Source of the DNA: Todiramphus chloris collaris | Taxonomy: Eukaryota; Chordata; Aves; Coraciiformes; Alcedinidae | Reading direction: 5' to 3' | NCBI GenBank assembly: GCA_025345505.1 | Contig: JANVCC010009742.1 | Coordinates: 560,907-624,906 of the forward strand | Length of the DNA: 64,000 nt | In this document: positions 32,382-39,087 of the stretch, piece after piece | How positions within the stretch are numbered: position 1 is the first letter of the stretch | Layout of the letters: every line of letters begins with the position of its first letter | Notes under the pieces: model-generated | Databases searched by the model: none | What the model was told of the DNA's origin: nothing | Seen by the model: only the letters and a program-made list of their open reading frames with translations | Position numbers and translations under genes: made by a program

Positions 32382-33968
32382 TCAGGTGAATGCGTCGGGC
32401 ATCGACGCCTTCTTCTTGGCGATGAATTCCTTCAGCGATTCGTCGATGGCCGGATCGAGATAAGGCGCCTCGTAGCTTTCGAGCCAACGCCGCGCCAGCT
32501 CGTTGCCGCGCTGGTCGGCACGTTTTTCGCCTTCGGCCAGCCATTGCTCGTAGGAATTGTTGTCGGCAATGTTCGAGCGGTAGAACGCAGTCTGGAAATT
32601 CGCCTGCGTGTGGTCGCAGCCGAGATAATGGCTGCCCGGGCCCACCTGGCGGATCGCGTCCATGGCCTGGCCATTCTCCGAGAGGTCGACGCCTTCGGCA
32701 AATTTCTGCGCCATGCCGAGCTGGTCGATGTCCATCATGAACTTTTCATAGGAGGACACGAGACCGCCCTCGAGCCAGCCGGCCGAATGCAGTACGAAAT
32801 TCGTCCCGGCCAGCAGTGTCGAGTTCAGTGTATTGGCGCTTTCATAGGCCGCCTGCGCATCGGAAACCTTCGAGGCGCAAAGCGAACCGCCGGTGCGGAA
32901 CGGCAGTCCGAGACGCCGTGCCAGCTGTGCCGCGCCGTAGGAGACGAGCGAGGGTTCCGGCGTGCCGAATGTCGGCGCGCCGGACTGCATCGAAATCGAC
33001 GAGGCGAAGGTGCCGAAAATCACCGGAGCGCCCGGACGGATCAGCTGGGTGAAGGACGCACCGGCCAGCACTTCCGCCAGAACCTGCGTCAGCGTGCCGG
33101 CGACGGTCACCGGGCTCATCGCTCCGGCGAGAATGAACGGCGTGACGATGCAGGCCTGGTTGTTGCGGGCATAGACCTTCAGCGCACCGACCATCGTCTC
33201 GTCGAAGACCATCGGCGAGTTCGCATTGATCAGGCTGGTCAGGACCGTGTTCTGGTCGAGATAGTCCTCGCCGAACACAAGCTTGCACATGGCAATCGTG
33301 TCTTCCGCGCGCTCGGGCGCGGTGACCGAGCCCATGAACGGCTTGTCGGAATATTTGATGTGCGCATAGATCATGTCGAGATGGCGCTTGTTGACGGGCA
33401 CATCCACCGGCTCGCAAACGGTTCCGCCGGAATGGTGGATCGACGGCGCCATATAGGCGAGCTTCACGAAATTGTTGAAGTCCTCGATGGTCGCATAGCG
33501 GCGGTTGCCGTCGAGATCGCGCACGAAGGGCGGGCCGTAGACCGGTGCGAACACCGTGGCCTTGCCGCCGATCTGTACGGACCGTTCGGGATTGCGCGCA
33601 TACTGCGTGTAGACCGAAGGCGCGGTTTTCAAAAGCGACCGGGGAAGCCCCTTGGGGAAATGCACCCGCTCGCCTTTGACATCGGCACCGGCTTCGCGCC
33701 AGAGCTGCAGGGCTTCCGCATCGTCGCGGAACTCGATGCCGACTTCTTCAAGCACGGTATCGGCATTGGCTTCGATCAGCGCCAGCCCTTCCTCATCCAG
33801 CACTTCATATTCGCGAATCTTGCGCGTGATAAAGGTGAGCGACTTGCCCGGGCCGCCGCCGGAACGGGCGGCACGGCGTGCAGCAGCGCCTGCACCGGCA
33901 CCGCGCCCGCGGCGTCCGCCGCTTTCTGCAGTGTCCACGGGTGCGTCGGCTGGCGTTTCCTGATTCAT
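32382..33968 (-). CDS. MttB-superfamily methyltransferase 2 (non-pyrrolysine)
   Basis: The start is the ATG at 33968 because GGAGAGAG lies directly upstream; a frame back to 34028 has no site. The 528-residue protein shares the MTTB core with gene 1: IVTPFILAGAMSPVTVAGTL, FGTFASSISMQSGAPTFGTP, HSAGWLEGGLVSSYEK and GPGSHYLGCDHTQ. It is clearly a paralogue, not a duplicate, since many segments differ. No internal amber codon is present. The motif GTFASSISMQSGAP resembles the betaine-type members as I remember them. Residues 17-42 are an Arg/Gly/Ala-rich tail ([19 protein letters not shown]). It is divergent from the corrinoid protein gene, with 253 bases between the starts. Confidence 0.92.
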   Translation of the reverse strand: MNQETPADAPVDTAESGGRRGRGAGAGAAARRAARSGGGPGKSLTFITRKIREYEVLDEEGLALIEANADTVLEEVGIEFRDDAEALQLWREAGADVKGERVHFPKGLPRSLLKTAPSVYTQYARNPERSVQIGGKATVFAPVYGPPFVRDLDGNRRYATIEDFNNFVKLAYMAPSIHHSGGTVCEPVDVPVNKRHLDMIYAHIKYSDKPFMGSVTAPERAEDTIAMCKLVFGEDYLDQNTVLTSLINANSPMVFDETMVGALKVYARNNQACIVTPFILAGAMSPVTVAGTLTQVLAEVLAGASFTQLIRPGAPVIFGTFASSISMQSGAPTFGTPEPSLVSYGAAQLARRLGLPFRTGGSLCASKVSDAQAAYESANTLNSTLLAGTNFVLHSAGWLEGGLVSSYEKFMMDIDQLGMAQKFAEGVDLSENGQAMDAIRQVGPGSHYLGCDHTQANFQTAFYRSNIADNNSYEQWLAEGEKRADQRGNELARRWLESYEAPYLDPAIDESLKEFIAKKKASMPDAFT

Positions 33969-34221
33969 TTTCTCTCTCCAGGCGCTTGATGCGCGGATTG
34001 GTTCTTCGGTCATGACCTCAACATCCAAATCCTACCCGCGACACATATCGGGGCGTTCCCGTGTGCGTCAAACAATGGCGCATGGAAGACAAACAGACAG
34101 TCGTTTTCGTCATTTACGAGGTCGCATTTAAGCAATGCGTTTTCAGCAACTTGCCCGATATGTTAAGGGAATGCCAGTACCGGTACAAAGCTGTGCATAA
34201 CGCTTGAGAGGAAGAACACCC

Positions 34222-34920
34222 ATGGCCGACGATGAAATCATTCTTTCGGAGCTTTCGGACGACGAACTCGTCGAACAAATGCACGACGATCTGTACGACG
34301 GATTGAAGGAAGAAATCGAGGAAGGCACCAATATCCTGCTCGAGCGCGGCTGGGTCCCCTACAGGGTTTTGACCGAAGCGCTCGTCGAAGGCATGCGCAT
34401 CGTCGGCGAGGATTTCCGCGACGGCATCCTCTTCGTGCCGGAAGTCCTGCTGTCGGCCAACGCGATGAAAGCCGGCATGTTCATCCTGCGCCCTCTCCTT
34501 GCTGCCACCGGCGCGCCGAAACAGGGCAAGCTCGTCATCGGCACCGTCAAAGGCGACATCCACGACATCGGCAAGAATCTCGTCGGCATGATGATGGAAG
34601 GCGCGGGCTTCGACGTCATTGACCTTGGCATCAACAACCCGGTCGAGAACTATCTGGCCGCCATCGAAGAGCACAAGCCCGACATTCTCGGCATGTCCGC
34701 CCTGCTGACAACGACGATGCCCTACATGAAGGTCGTCATCGACACGATGAAGGAAAAGGGCATTCGCGACGATTACGTCGTACTGGTCGGCGGTGCTCCG
34801 CTCAACGAGGAATTCGGCAAGGCTGTCGGTGCCGACGCCTATTGCCGCGATGCGGCCGTGGCGGTGGAAACCGCCAAGGACTACATGAAGCGCAAGCACA
34901 ACCAGATGTCCGGCGCCTGA
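34222..34920 (+). CDS. Corrinoid protein of the methyltransferase system (MtgC/MttC-like)
   Basis: The start is the ATG at 34222 with GAGAGGAAG upstream. The 232-residue protein has the two domains of corrinoid proteins: a four-helix cap (residues about 8-95; VPEVLLSANAMKAGM) and a B12-binding Rossmann domain. The cobalt-ligand motif is DIHDIG at 112-117, where His114 is the lower axial ligand, followed by VLVGGAPLNEEF. Family knowledge: it carries the methyl group as methyl-Co(III) between the MttB-type enzyme and a second methyltransferase. The first 36 residues are very acidic (15 Asp/Glu). It is divergent from MttB gene 2 and is the only corrinoid protein gene in the window, so both MttB proteins probably use it. 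A strong terminator follows. Confidence 0.94.
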   Translation: MADDEIILSELSDDELVEQMHDDLYDGLKEEIEEGTNILLERGWVPYRVLTEALVEGMRIVGEDFRDGILFVPEVLLSANAMKAGMFILRPLLAATGAPKQGKLVIGTVKGDIHDIGKNLVGMMMEGAGFDVIDLGINNPVENYLAAIEEHKPDILGMSALLTTTMPYMKVVIDTMKEKGIRDDYVVLVGGAPLNEEFGKAVGADAYCRDAAVAVETAKDYMKRKHNQMSGA

Positions 34921-34928
34921 ACCGGAAC

Positions 34929-34959
34929 AAAACGGCCGCATCCAAATGCGGCCGTTTTT
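34929..34959 (+). terminator. Rho-independent terminator after the corrinoid protein gene
   Basis: A long stem AAAACGGCCGCAT/ATGCGGCCGTTTT with loop CCAA, ending in a T run, starts 9 bases after the stop codon. Confidence 0.9.
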
Positions 34960-35006
34960 CAAACATAATATGGGTTTGCTGAAATCGGCCTTCTCAGACC
35001 TGGGGA

Positions 35007-35162
35007 TCAGTTGGCAGCTTTTACAACCCTGTGACCAGCGGACTGGGTCGCATTCACGGTATTGGCTGTATCTGCACCCATGCCGCGGATGGTGTTGGCG
35101 CAGCCGGCAAGAGCGACGACAGCAAGAACAGCGGCAATTGGTACAACGCGTGATAGTTTCAT
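35007..35162 (-). CDS. Entericidin-like small lipoprotein
   Basis: A 51-residue ORF begins MKLSRVVPIAAVLAVVALAG followed by the lipobox cysteine (Cys21) in LAGCANTIRGMGAD. It ends TQSAGHRVVKAAN. The lipobox plus the segment NTIRGMGADTANT is the EcnA/EcnB entericidin pattern (PF08085). Family knowledge: entericidins are tiny outer- or inner-membrane lipoproteins, one of which promotes lysis and is balanced by its partner. Only one gene is seen here. The ATG at 35162 has a GGGAGA site. It is divergent from the DUF1638 gene. Confidence 0.85.
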   Translation of the reverse strand: MKLSRVVPIAAVLAVVALAGCANTIRGMGADTANTVNATQSAGHRVVKAAN

Positions 35163-35231
35163 GGACAGGGTCTCCCGTTCTGATAGAATTTAATCAACGT
35201 TCGCATAACGCGATGGAGCGAAATCAGTTCC

Positions 35232-35864
35232 ATGAATATAAGCCGGAACTCGAATAATACGCCGGAAAAGGTCCGGGTGATCGCCTGCGGCATGATTGCC
35301 CGCGAAATACTGGCCATCCGGGAGCAATTCGGCCTCGATCATATCGAACTGAAATGCCTGCCCGCCGTTTATCACCATTACCCCCAGAAAATCGCCCCAT
35401 CGGTTGACCGGGCCATTGTACGGGCCAAGGCTGAAGGCATCAAGCGTATCTTCGTCGGCTATGCTGATTGCGGCACCGGCGGCCTGCTCGATCAGGTCTG
35501 CACGAAGCATGGCGTGGAGCGAATCGAGGGGCCGCATTGCTTCTCGTTCTATGTCGGCAACGACGCCTTTGCCTCCCGATGGGAGGACGACATGACGTCG
35601 TTTTTCATGACCGACTTCCTTGCCCGGCATTTCCAGGCCTTCATGGTCAAGCCGCTTGGCCTCGACCGGCATCCGGAACTGCGCGACATGTATTTCGGCA
35701 ATTACACCAAGATGATCTACCTCGCCCAGACCGACGACCCCAAACTCAATGCCAATGCGGAACGGGCGGCGGAATTTCTCGGCCTTGCCTATGAGCGGCG
35801 CTTTACCGCCTATGGCGATCTGGTCCCCGCCCTGACACGGGCGGCGGCACCCGCCGCGCCTTGA
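35232..35864 (+). CDS. DUF1638 protein associated with corrinoid methyl transfer
   Basis: The 210-residue protein has the DUF1638 (PF07796) signature: VIACGMIAREILAI near residue 17, LPAVYHHYPQKIAP, and the cysteine loop GYADCGTGGLLD. From memory, DUF1638 genes occur next to corrinoid methyltransferase genes in methanogens and other microbes, but the function is not known to me. The conserved Cys and His residues would allow metal or corrinoid binding. It lies between the corrinoid protein gene and the MetF-like/methyltransferase/activator operon, which supports a part in the same pathway. The start at 35232 gives MNISRNSNN. Confidence 0.85.
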   Translation: MNISRNSNNTPEKVRVIACGMIAREILAIREQFGLDHIELKCLPAVYHHYPQKIAPSVDRAIVRAKAEGIKRIFVGYADCGTGGLLDQVCTKHGVERIEGPHCFSFYVGNDAFASRWEDDMTSFFMTDFLARHFQAFMVKPLGLDRHPELRDMYFGNYTKMIYLAQTDDPKLNANAERAAEFLGLAYERRFTAYGDLVPALTRAAAPAAP

Positions 35865-35930
35865 CGCTTTCCTTTCAGTCCCCAAATCGGCATGTTGCCT
35901 CCAACGGAATCGAATTCAAAGGACAGTTCC

Positions 35931-36515
35931 ATGGTGTCTCGAAGCCTTTTTGCCGTCATGATCGGCCTGAGCATGCTGACCGCCGCCCATGCGGATGGCG
36001 CAATCACCAGGATCATCACCGCGTCTGACAGCAAGCGTCTCGAACAGTACGAGCAGACAAAGGCCAAGGCCCTGACGCAAGCCAGGGCGAGCGGGACTGC
36101 GGCGGATGTGCGCCTGGTCGATGACCTCTTGAAGCGGCCCGGCCTGCCGTTCAGCCAGGATTTCGACATGACCGGAAACTGGCAGTGCCGGACGATCAAG
36201 CTTGGCGGCACGGCCCCGACGCTCGTCGTCTATGGCTGGTTCAAGTGCAAGGTCACCGACGACGGCTCAGGCTGGGCGCTGGAAAAGGTGACGGGCTCGC
36301 AGCGCACCAAGGGCCGGTTCTACACCGAAAGCGACACGCGCCTGACCTATCTCGGCACCGGCTATGTCGCGGATCAGAAACCGGTGAAATACGGCGCAGG
36401 TCCGAAAACCGACGAAGCCGGCTATGCCTACCGCACCGGCAAGAACGCCTTCCGCATCGAATTCCCGGCACCCTATTACGAATCCCTGCTCAACGTCATG
36501 GAATTCAAGCGCTGA
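35931..36515 (+). CDS. Exported protein, DUF4893-like
   Basis: The start is the ATG at 35931 with AAGGACAG upstream; a frame from 35892 has no site. The 194-residue protein has a signal peptide (MVSRSLFAVMIGLSMLTAAH, then ADG) and a mature part with NWQCRTIKLGG and VYGWFKCKV. Two cysteines in this region could form a disulfide. This matches the DUF4893 family as I recall it; the role is unknown. It lies 66 bases after DUF1638 but looks unrelated to methyl transfer. Confidence 0.72.
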   Translation: MVSRSLFAVMIGLSMLTAAHADGAITRIITASDSKRLEQYEQTKAKALTQARASGTAADVRLVDDLLKRPGLPFSQDFDMTGNWQCRTIKLGGTAPTLVVYGWFKCKVTDDGSGWALEKVTGSQRTKGRFYTESDTRLTYLGTGYVADQKPVKYGAGPKTDEAGYAYRTGKNAFRIEFPAPYYESLLNVMEFKR

Positions 36516-36537
36516 AGGCGACGCGTCATTGCAATGT

Positions 36538-36566
36538 CACCCCGGCCATTCATGGGGGCCGGGGTT
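36538..36566 (+). terminator. Hairpin after the DUF4893-like gene
   Basis: Stem CACCCCGGCC/GGCCGGGGTTG with no T run; possibly a terminator or mRNA-protecting hairpin separating this gene from the operon at 36705. Confidence 0.4.
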
Positions 36567-36704
36567 GAATACAGATATCCCGCTAAAATCCCTGTCGCAA
36601 AAGCAACAATGGTGCACGTCGCATTTGAGGGCGCGCACGTCGTGAGATAGCAAGCTTAACCCCTGATTTTCCGGCAAAACGGTCCTCGTTGGAGGATAAA
36701 GTGC

Positions 36705-37007
36705 ATGGCCGATCTCATTGTCGTTTATTGGCGGGACATTCCTGCTCAGGTGACCGTCAAAAAGGGACGCCAGGCCGCAAAACGTGAACTTCCTCTTCGA
36801 TTTACTGAGGCCATCGACATGTGTGCGATGCGCATAGGCGCCAGGGATTCGGACGCCTATCTGGCAGAATGGCGCCGGGGAACACCGGTGCCGGTGAGTG
36901 ACGATCTGGACGCGGAGGCTGATGCAGCCCTCGCCCGTATCGACAGCGAATATCATCGGGAGCGCCTTGTAGCGCTGGTAAAGGCAGGCGGACATGACAA
37001 TTCATGA
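36705..37007 (+). CDS. Small PF13769-type ('virulence factor') protein paired with MetF-like
   Basis: The 100-residue protein starts MADLIVVYWRDIPAQVTVKK and has the helix RFTEAIDMCAMRIGARDSD, which I recognise as the small family named virulence factor (PF13769). The name comes from a genetic screen and says little about function. Here its last 14 bases overlap the start of the MetF-like gene, so the two are translationally coupled. The overlap and the one-carbon context suggest it is a partner of the MetF-like protein. The ATG at 36705 has a GGAGG site about 11 bases upstream. Confidence 0.75.
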   Translation: MADLIVVYWRDIPAQVTVKKGRQAAKRELPLRFTEAIDMCAMRIGARDSDAYLAEWRRGTPVPVSDDLDAEADAALARIDSEYHRERLVALVKAGGHDNS

Positions 37008-37890
37008 ATTGAAAGCAAAGCCAATGACAAAGATCGCAGCATCCATCGAAGTGGCCGCGCGCCAGGCGATTGACTCACAGGACCTGCCGGGTCTGTTCCC
37101 GGAAGGGACACGTGTTTACATCACCGACATGGGCACCGATGGCGTGGACACGCTCACCGCTGCCGCCAAGCGCATTCATGATCTCGGCTACAAGCCCGTA
37201 CCGCATTTCGCCTCCCGCCGCCTTGGAACAAGGGCAGCCCTGGAAACCCGCATCCGCCGCGCCGCTGAAGAAGCAGGCGTGACCGACGTGCTGGTCATCG
37301 GCGGCGGCCTCGAACGGCAGGCCGGCGAGTTCTCCTCCACTATGGAAGTGCTGGAAACCGGCTTTTTCGACAAATACGGCATCACCGAGATGGGCGTTGC
37401 CGGCCATCCCGAAGGCAGCCCGGAGTTTTCCGAGGCCGTGGCCCTTGAAGCCCTGCGCCTGAAGAAGAATTTCGGCGAGCGCACCGGCGCCCGCCTGCGC
37501 GTGGTCACCCAATTCGGTTTCGACGCCGAGCGTTTCATCCGCTATGCCGAATCCCTGCGCGAACATGGCGTTGATCTGCCGGTGCATCTCGGCGTTGCCG
37601 GTCCGGCCAAGATCACCACGCTGATCAAATATGCTGCCATGTGCGGCGTCGGCAACTCGATCAGCTTCCTGAAGAAGAACGCCCTGTCGCTGACAGCGCT
37701 TGCCACCAGCCATTCGCCGGAAGGCGTGGTCGGCCCGATTGAGCAGCACGTCATCAACAGCCCGGCCTCGGCCATCAAGCAGATCCACATTTTCCCGTTC
37801 GGCGGCCTGAAGAAGTCCTCCGAATGGCTGGTCGATCGCGGCTCCTGGACCGTCGCATCGGCACAATACGCATCCGCAGCATCCAACTAA
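36994..37890 (+). CDS. Methylenetetrahydrofolate reductase-like protein
   Basis: The 298-residue protein has a MetF-type barrel: YITDMGTDGVDTLTAAAKRI (about 46-65), VLVIGGGLERQAGEF, MGVAGHPEGSPEFSEA (about 144-159) and VTQFGFDAERFI. Family knowledge: MetF interconverts methylene- and methyl-tetrahydrofolate with FAD. In this locus it could run in the oxidative direction, taking the methyl group loaded on folate into the one-carbon pool. It differs from the housekeeping MetF in lacking some of the usual N-terminus, and a separate housekeeping copy probably exists elsewhere. It overlaps the small PF13769-like gene by 14 bases and is 11 bases from the methyltransferase gene. Confidence 0.85.
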   Translation: MTIHELKAKPMTKIAASIEVAARQAIDSQDLPGLFPEGTRVYITDMGTDGVDTLTAAAKRIHDLGYKPVPHFASRRLGTRAALETRIRRAAEEAGVTDVLVIGGGLERQAGEFSSTMEVLETGFFDKYGITEMGVAGHPEGSPEFSEAVALEALRLKKNFGERTGARLRVVTQFGFDAERFIRYAESLREHGVDLPVHLGVAGPAKITTLIKYAAMCGVGNSISFLKKNALSLTALATSHSPEGVVGPIEQHVINSPASAIKQIHIFPFGGLKKSSEWLVDRGSWTVASAQYASAASN

Positions 37891-37901
37891 GGATTTCCTG
37901 A

Positions 37902-38864
37902 ATGACCCGCACGATCGTTGCTTCGGCGACCAGAGAAATCATCATCGGATTTGACCAGCCCTTCTGCGTGATCGGCGAGCGCATCAATCCGACCGGCCGC
38001 AAGAAACTCGCGGCCGAGATGATCGAAGGCAATTTCGACACGGTCATCAAGGACGCGCTGGAGCAGGTTGCTGCCGGCGCGACCATGCTCGACGTCAATG
38101 CGGGTGTTACCGCCGTCGATCCCAATGCGACGGAACCGGGCCTTCTCGTCAAGACCCTGGAAATCGTGCAGAACCTCGTCGACGTTCCCCTGTCCATCGA
38201 CAGTTCGGTGACCGCTGCCATCGAAGCGGCACTGAAGGTTGCCAAGGGCCGTCCGCTGGTCAATTCCGTCACCGGCGAAGAGGAAAAGCTTGAAGCCATC
38301 CTGCCGCTGATCAAGAAATACAACGTTCCCGTCGTCGCCATCTCGAACGACGAGACCGGCATTTCCATGGACCCGGACGTGCGTTTCGCCGTTGCCAAGA
38401 AGATCGTGCAGCGCGCCGCCGATTTCGGCATTCCGGCGCATGACATCGTTGTCGATCCGCTGGTCATGCCGATCGGCGCACTCGGCGATGCGGGCCGTCA
38501 GGTTTTCGCACTGCTGCGCCGCCTGCGCGAGGAACTGAAGGTCAACACCACCTGCGGCCTGTCCAATATCTCCTTCGGCCTGCCGCATCGCCACGGCATC
38601 AATGCCGGGTTCATTCCCATGGTGATCGGCGCCGGCATGACATCGGCGATCATGAATCCCTGCCGTCCGCAGGAAATGGAAGCGGTGCACGCCGCCAACG
38701 TCCTCAACGGCACCGACGCCAACTGCACTTACTGGATCAAGAAGTATCGTGACCACCAGCCGGCGGCGGCCGGGGCAGCGCCTGCTGTTTCGGTGCCAGC
38801 CGACGCCAATGGCGGCGCACGGCGGCGCGGTGGCCGTGAAGCGCGGCGCGGCGCGACGGGTTGA
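37902..38864 (+). CDS. Pterin-dependent methyltransferase (methylcorrinoid:THF, MtgA/AcsE-like)
   Basis: The 320-residue protein has a dihydropteroate-synthase-like barrel (PF00809): FCVIGERINPTGRKKLA at about 21-37, MLDVNAGV (66-73), PLSIDSSVTAAIEAAL (about 97-112) and GLSNISFGLPHR. Family knowledge: members move methyl groups between corrinoid proteins and tetrahydrofolate (MtgA, AcsE, the MetH pterin domain). It probably takes the methyl group from the corrinoid protein at 34222 and loads it on THF. It is 11 bases after the MetF-like gene. The C-terminus from about residue 300 is Arg/Gly-rich (GGARRRGGREARRG), absent from typical AcsE. A hairpin repeat lies between it and the activator gene. 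Confidence 0.9.
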   Translation: MTRTIVASATREIIIGFDQPFCVIGERINPTGRKKLAAEMIEGNFDTVIKDALEQVAAGATMLDVNAGVTAVDPNATEPGLLVKTLEIVQNLVDVPLSIDSSVTAAIEAALKVAKGRPLVNSVTGEEEKLEAILPLIKKYNVPVVAISNDETGISMDPDVRFAVAKKIVQRAADFGIPAHDIVVDPLVMPIGALGDAGRQVFALLRRLREELKVNTTCGLSNISFGLPHRHGINAGFIPMVIGAGMTSAIMNPCRPQEMEAVHAANVLNGTDANCTYWIKKYRDHQPAAAGAAPAVSVPADANGGARRRGGREARRGATG

Positions 38865-38904
38865 TTGGTTTGGAATGCCACGCTATTGGCGGCATCAGCC
38901 ATTG

Positions 38905-39041
38905 TGCGTGGTTCGTGGTTCGACAAGCTCACCATGAGGGAGGGAGTGGATTGCAGGGAGCCTTATTCCGCGCCGTTCGCGATTGGCATTGCAACCAAAC
39001 CACCTCCCTCATGGTGAGCTTGTCGAACCACGAACCACGCA
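38905..39041. repeat. Hairpin repeat (family A), copy 4, with doubled 7-base unit on both arms
   Basis: Left arm TGCGTGGTTCGTGGTTCGAC and right arm GTCGAACCACGAACCACGCA: both have an extra GTGGTTC unit compared with other copies, so the longer stem still pairs perfectly. It lies inside the demethylation operon, between the methyltransferase and activator genes. Confidence 0.93.
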
Positions 39042-39087
39042 TAATGGCATTGCAGGCGAATGGCATGCGGGACTTGGAGCATTGATC

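Noticed and set aside
20640-33968. Pyrrolysine use in the MttB proteins
   Set aside because: Both frames run through the core without an amber codon, and no pyrrolysine tRNA or synthetase gene is seen in the window.
38983-39087. N-terminal extension of the activator protein through the hairpin repeat
   Set aside because: The 35 extra codons come from repeat DNA; the GTG at 39088 has a ribosome site and gives the normal start of the 2Fe-2S domain.
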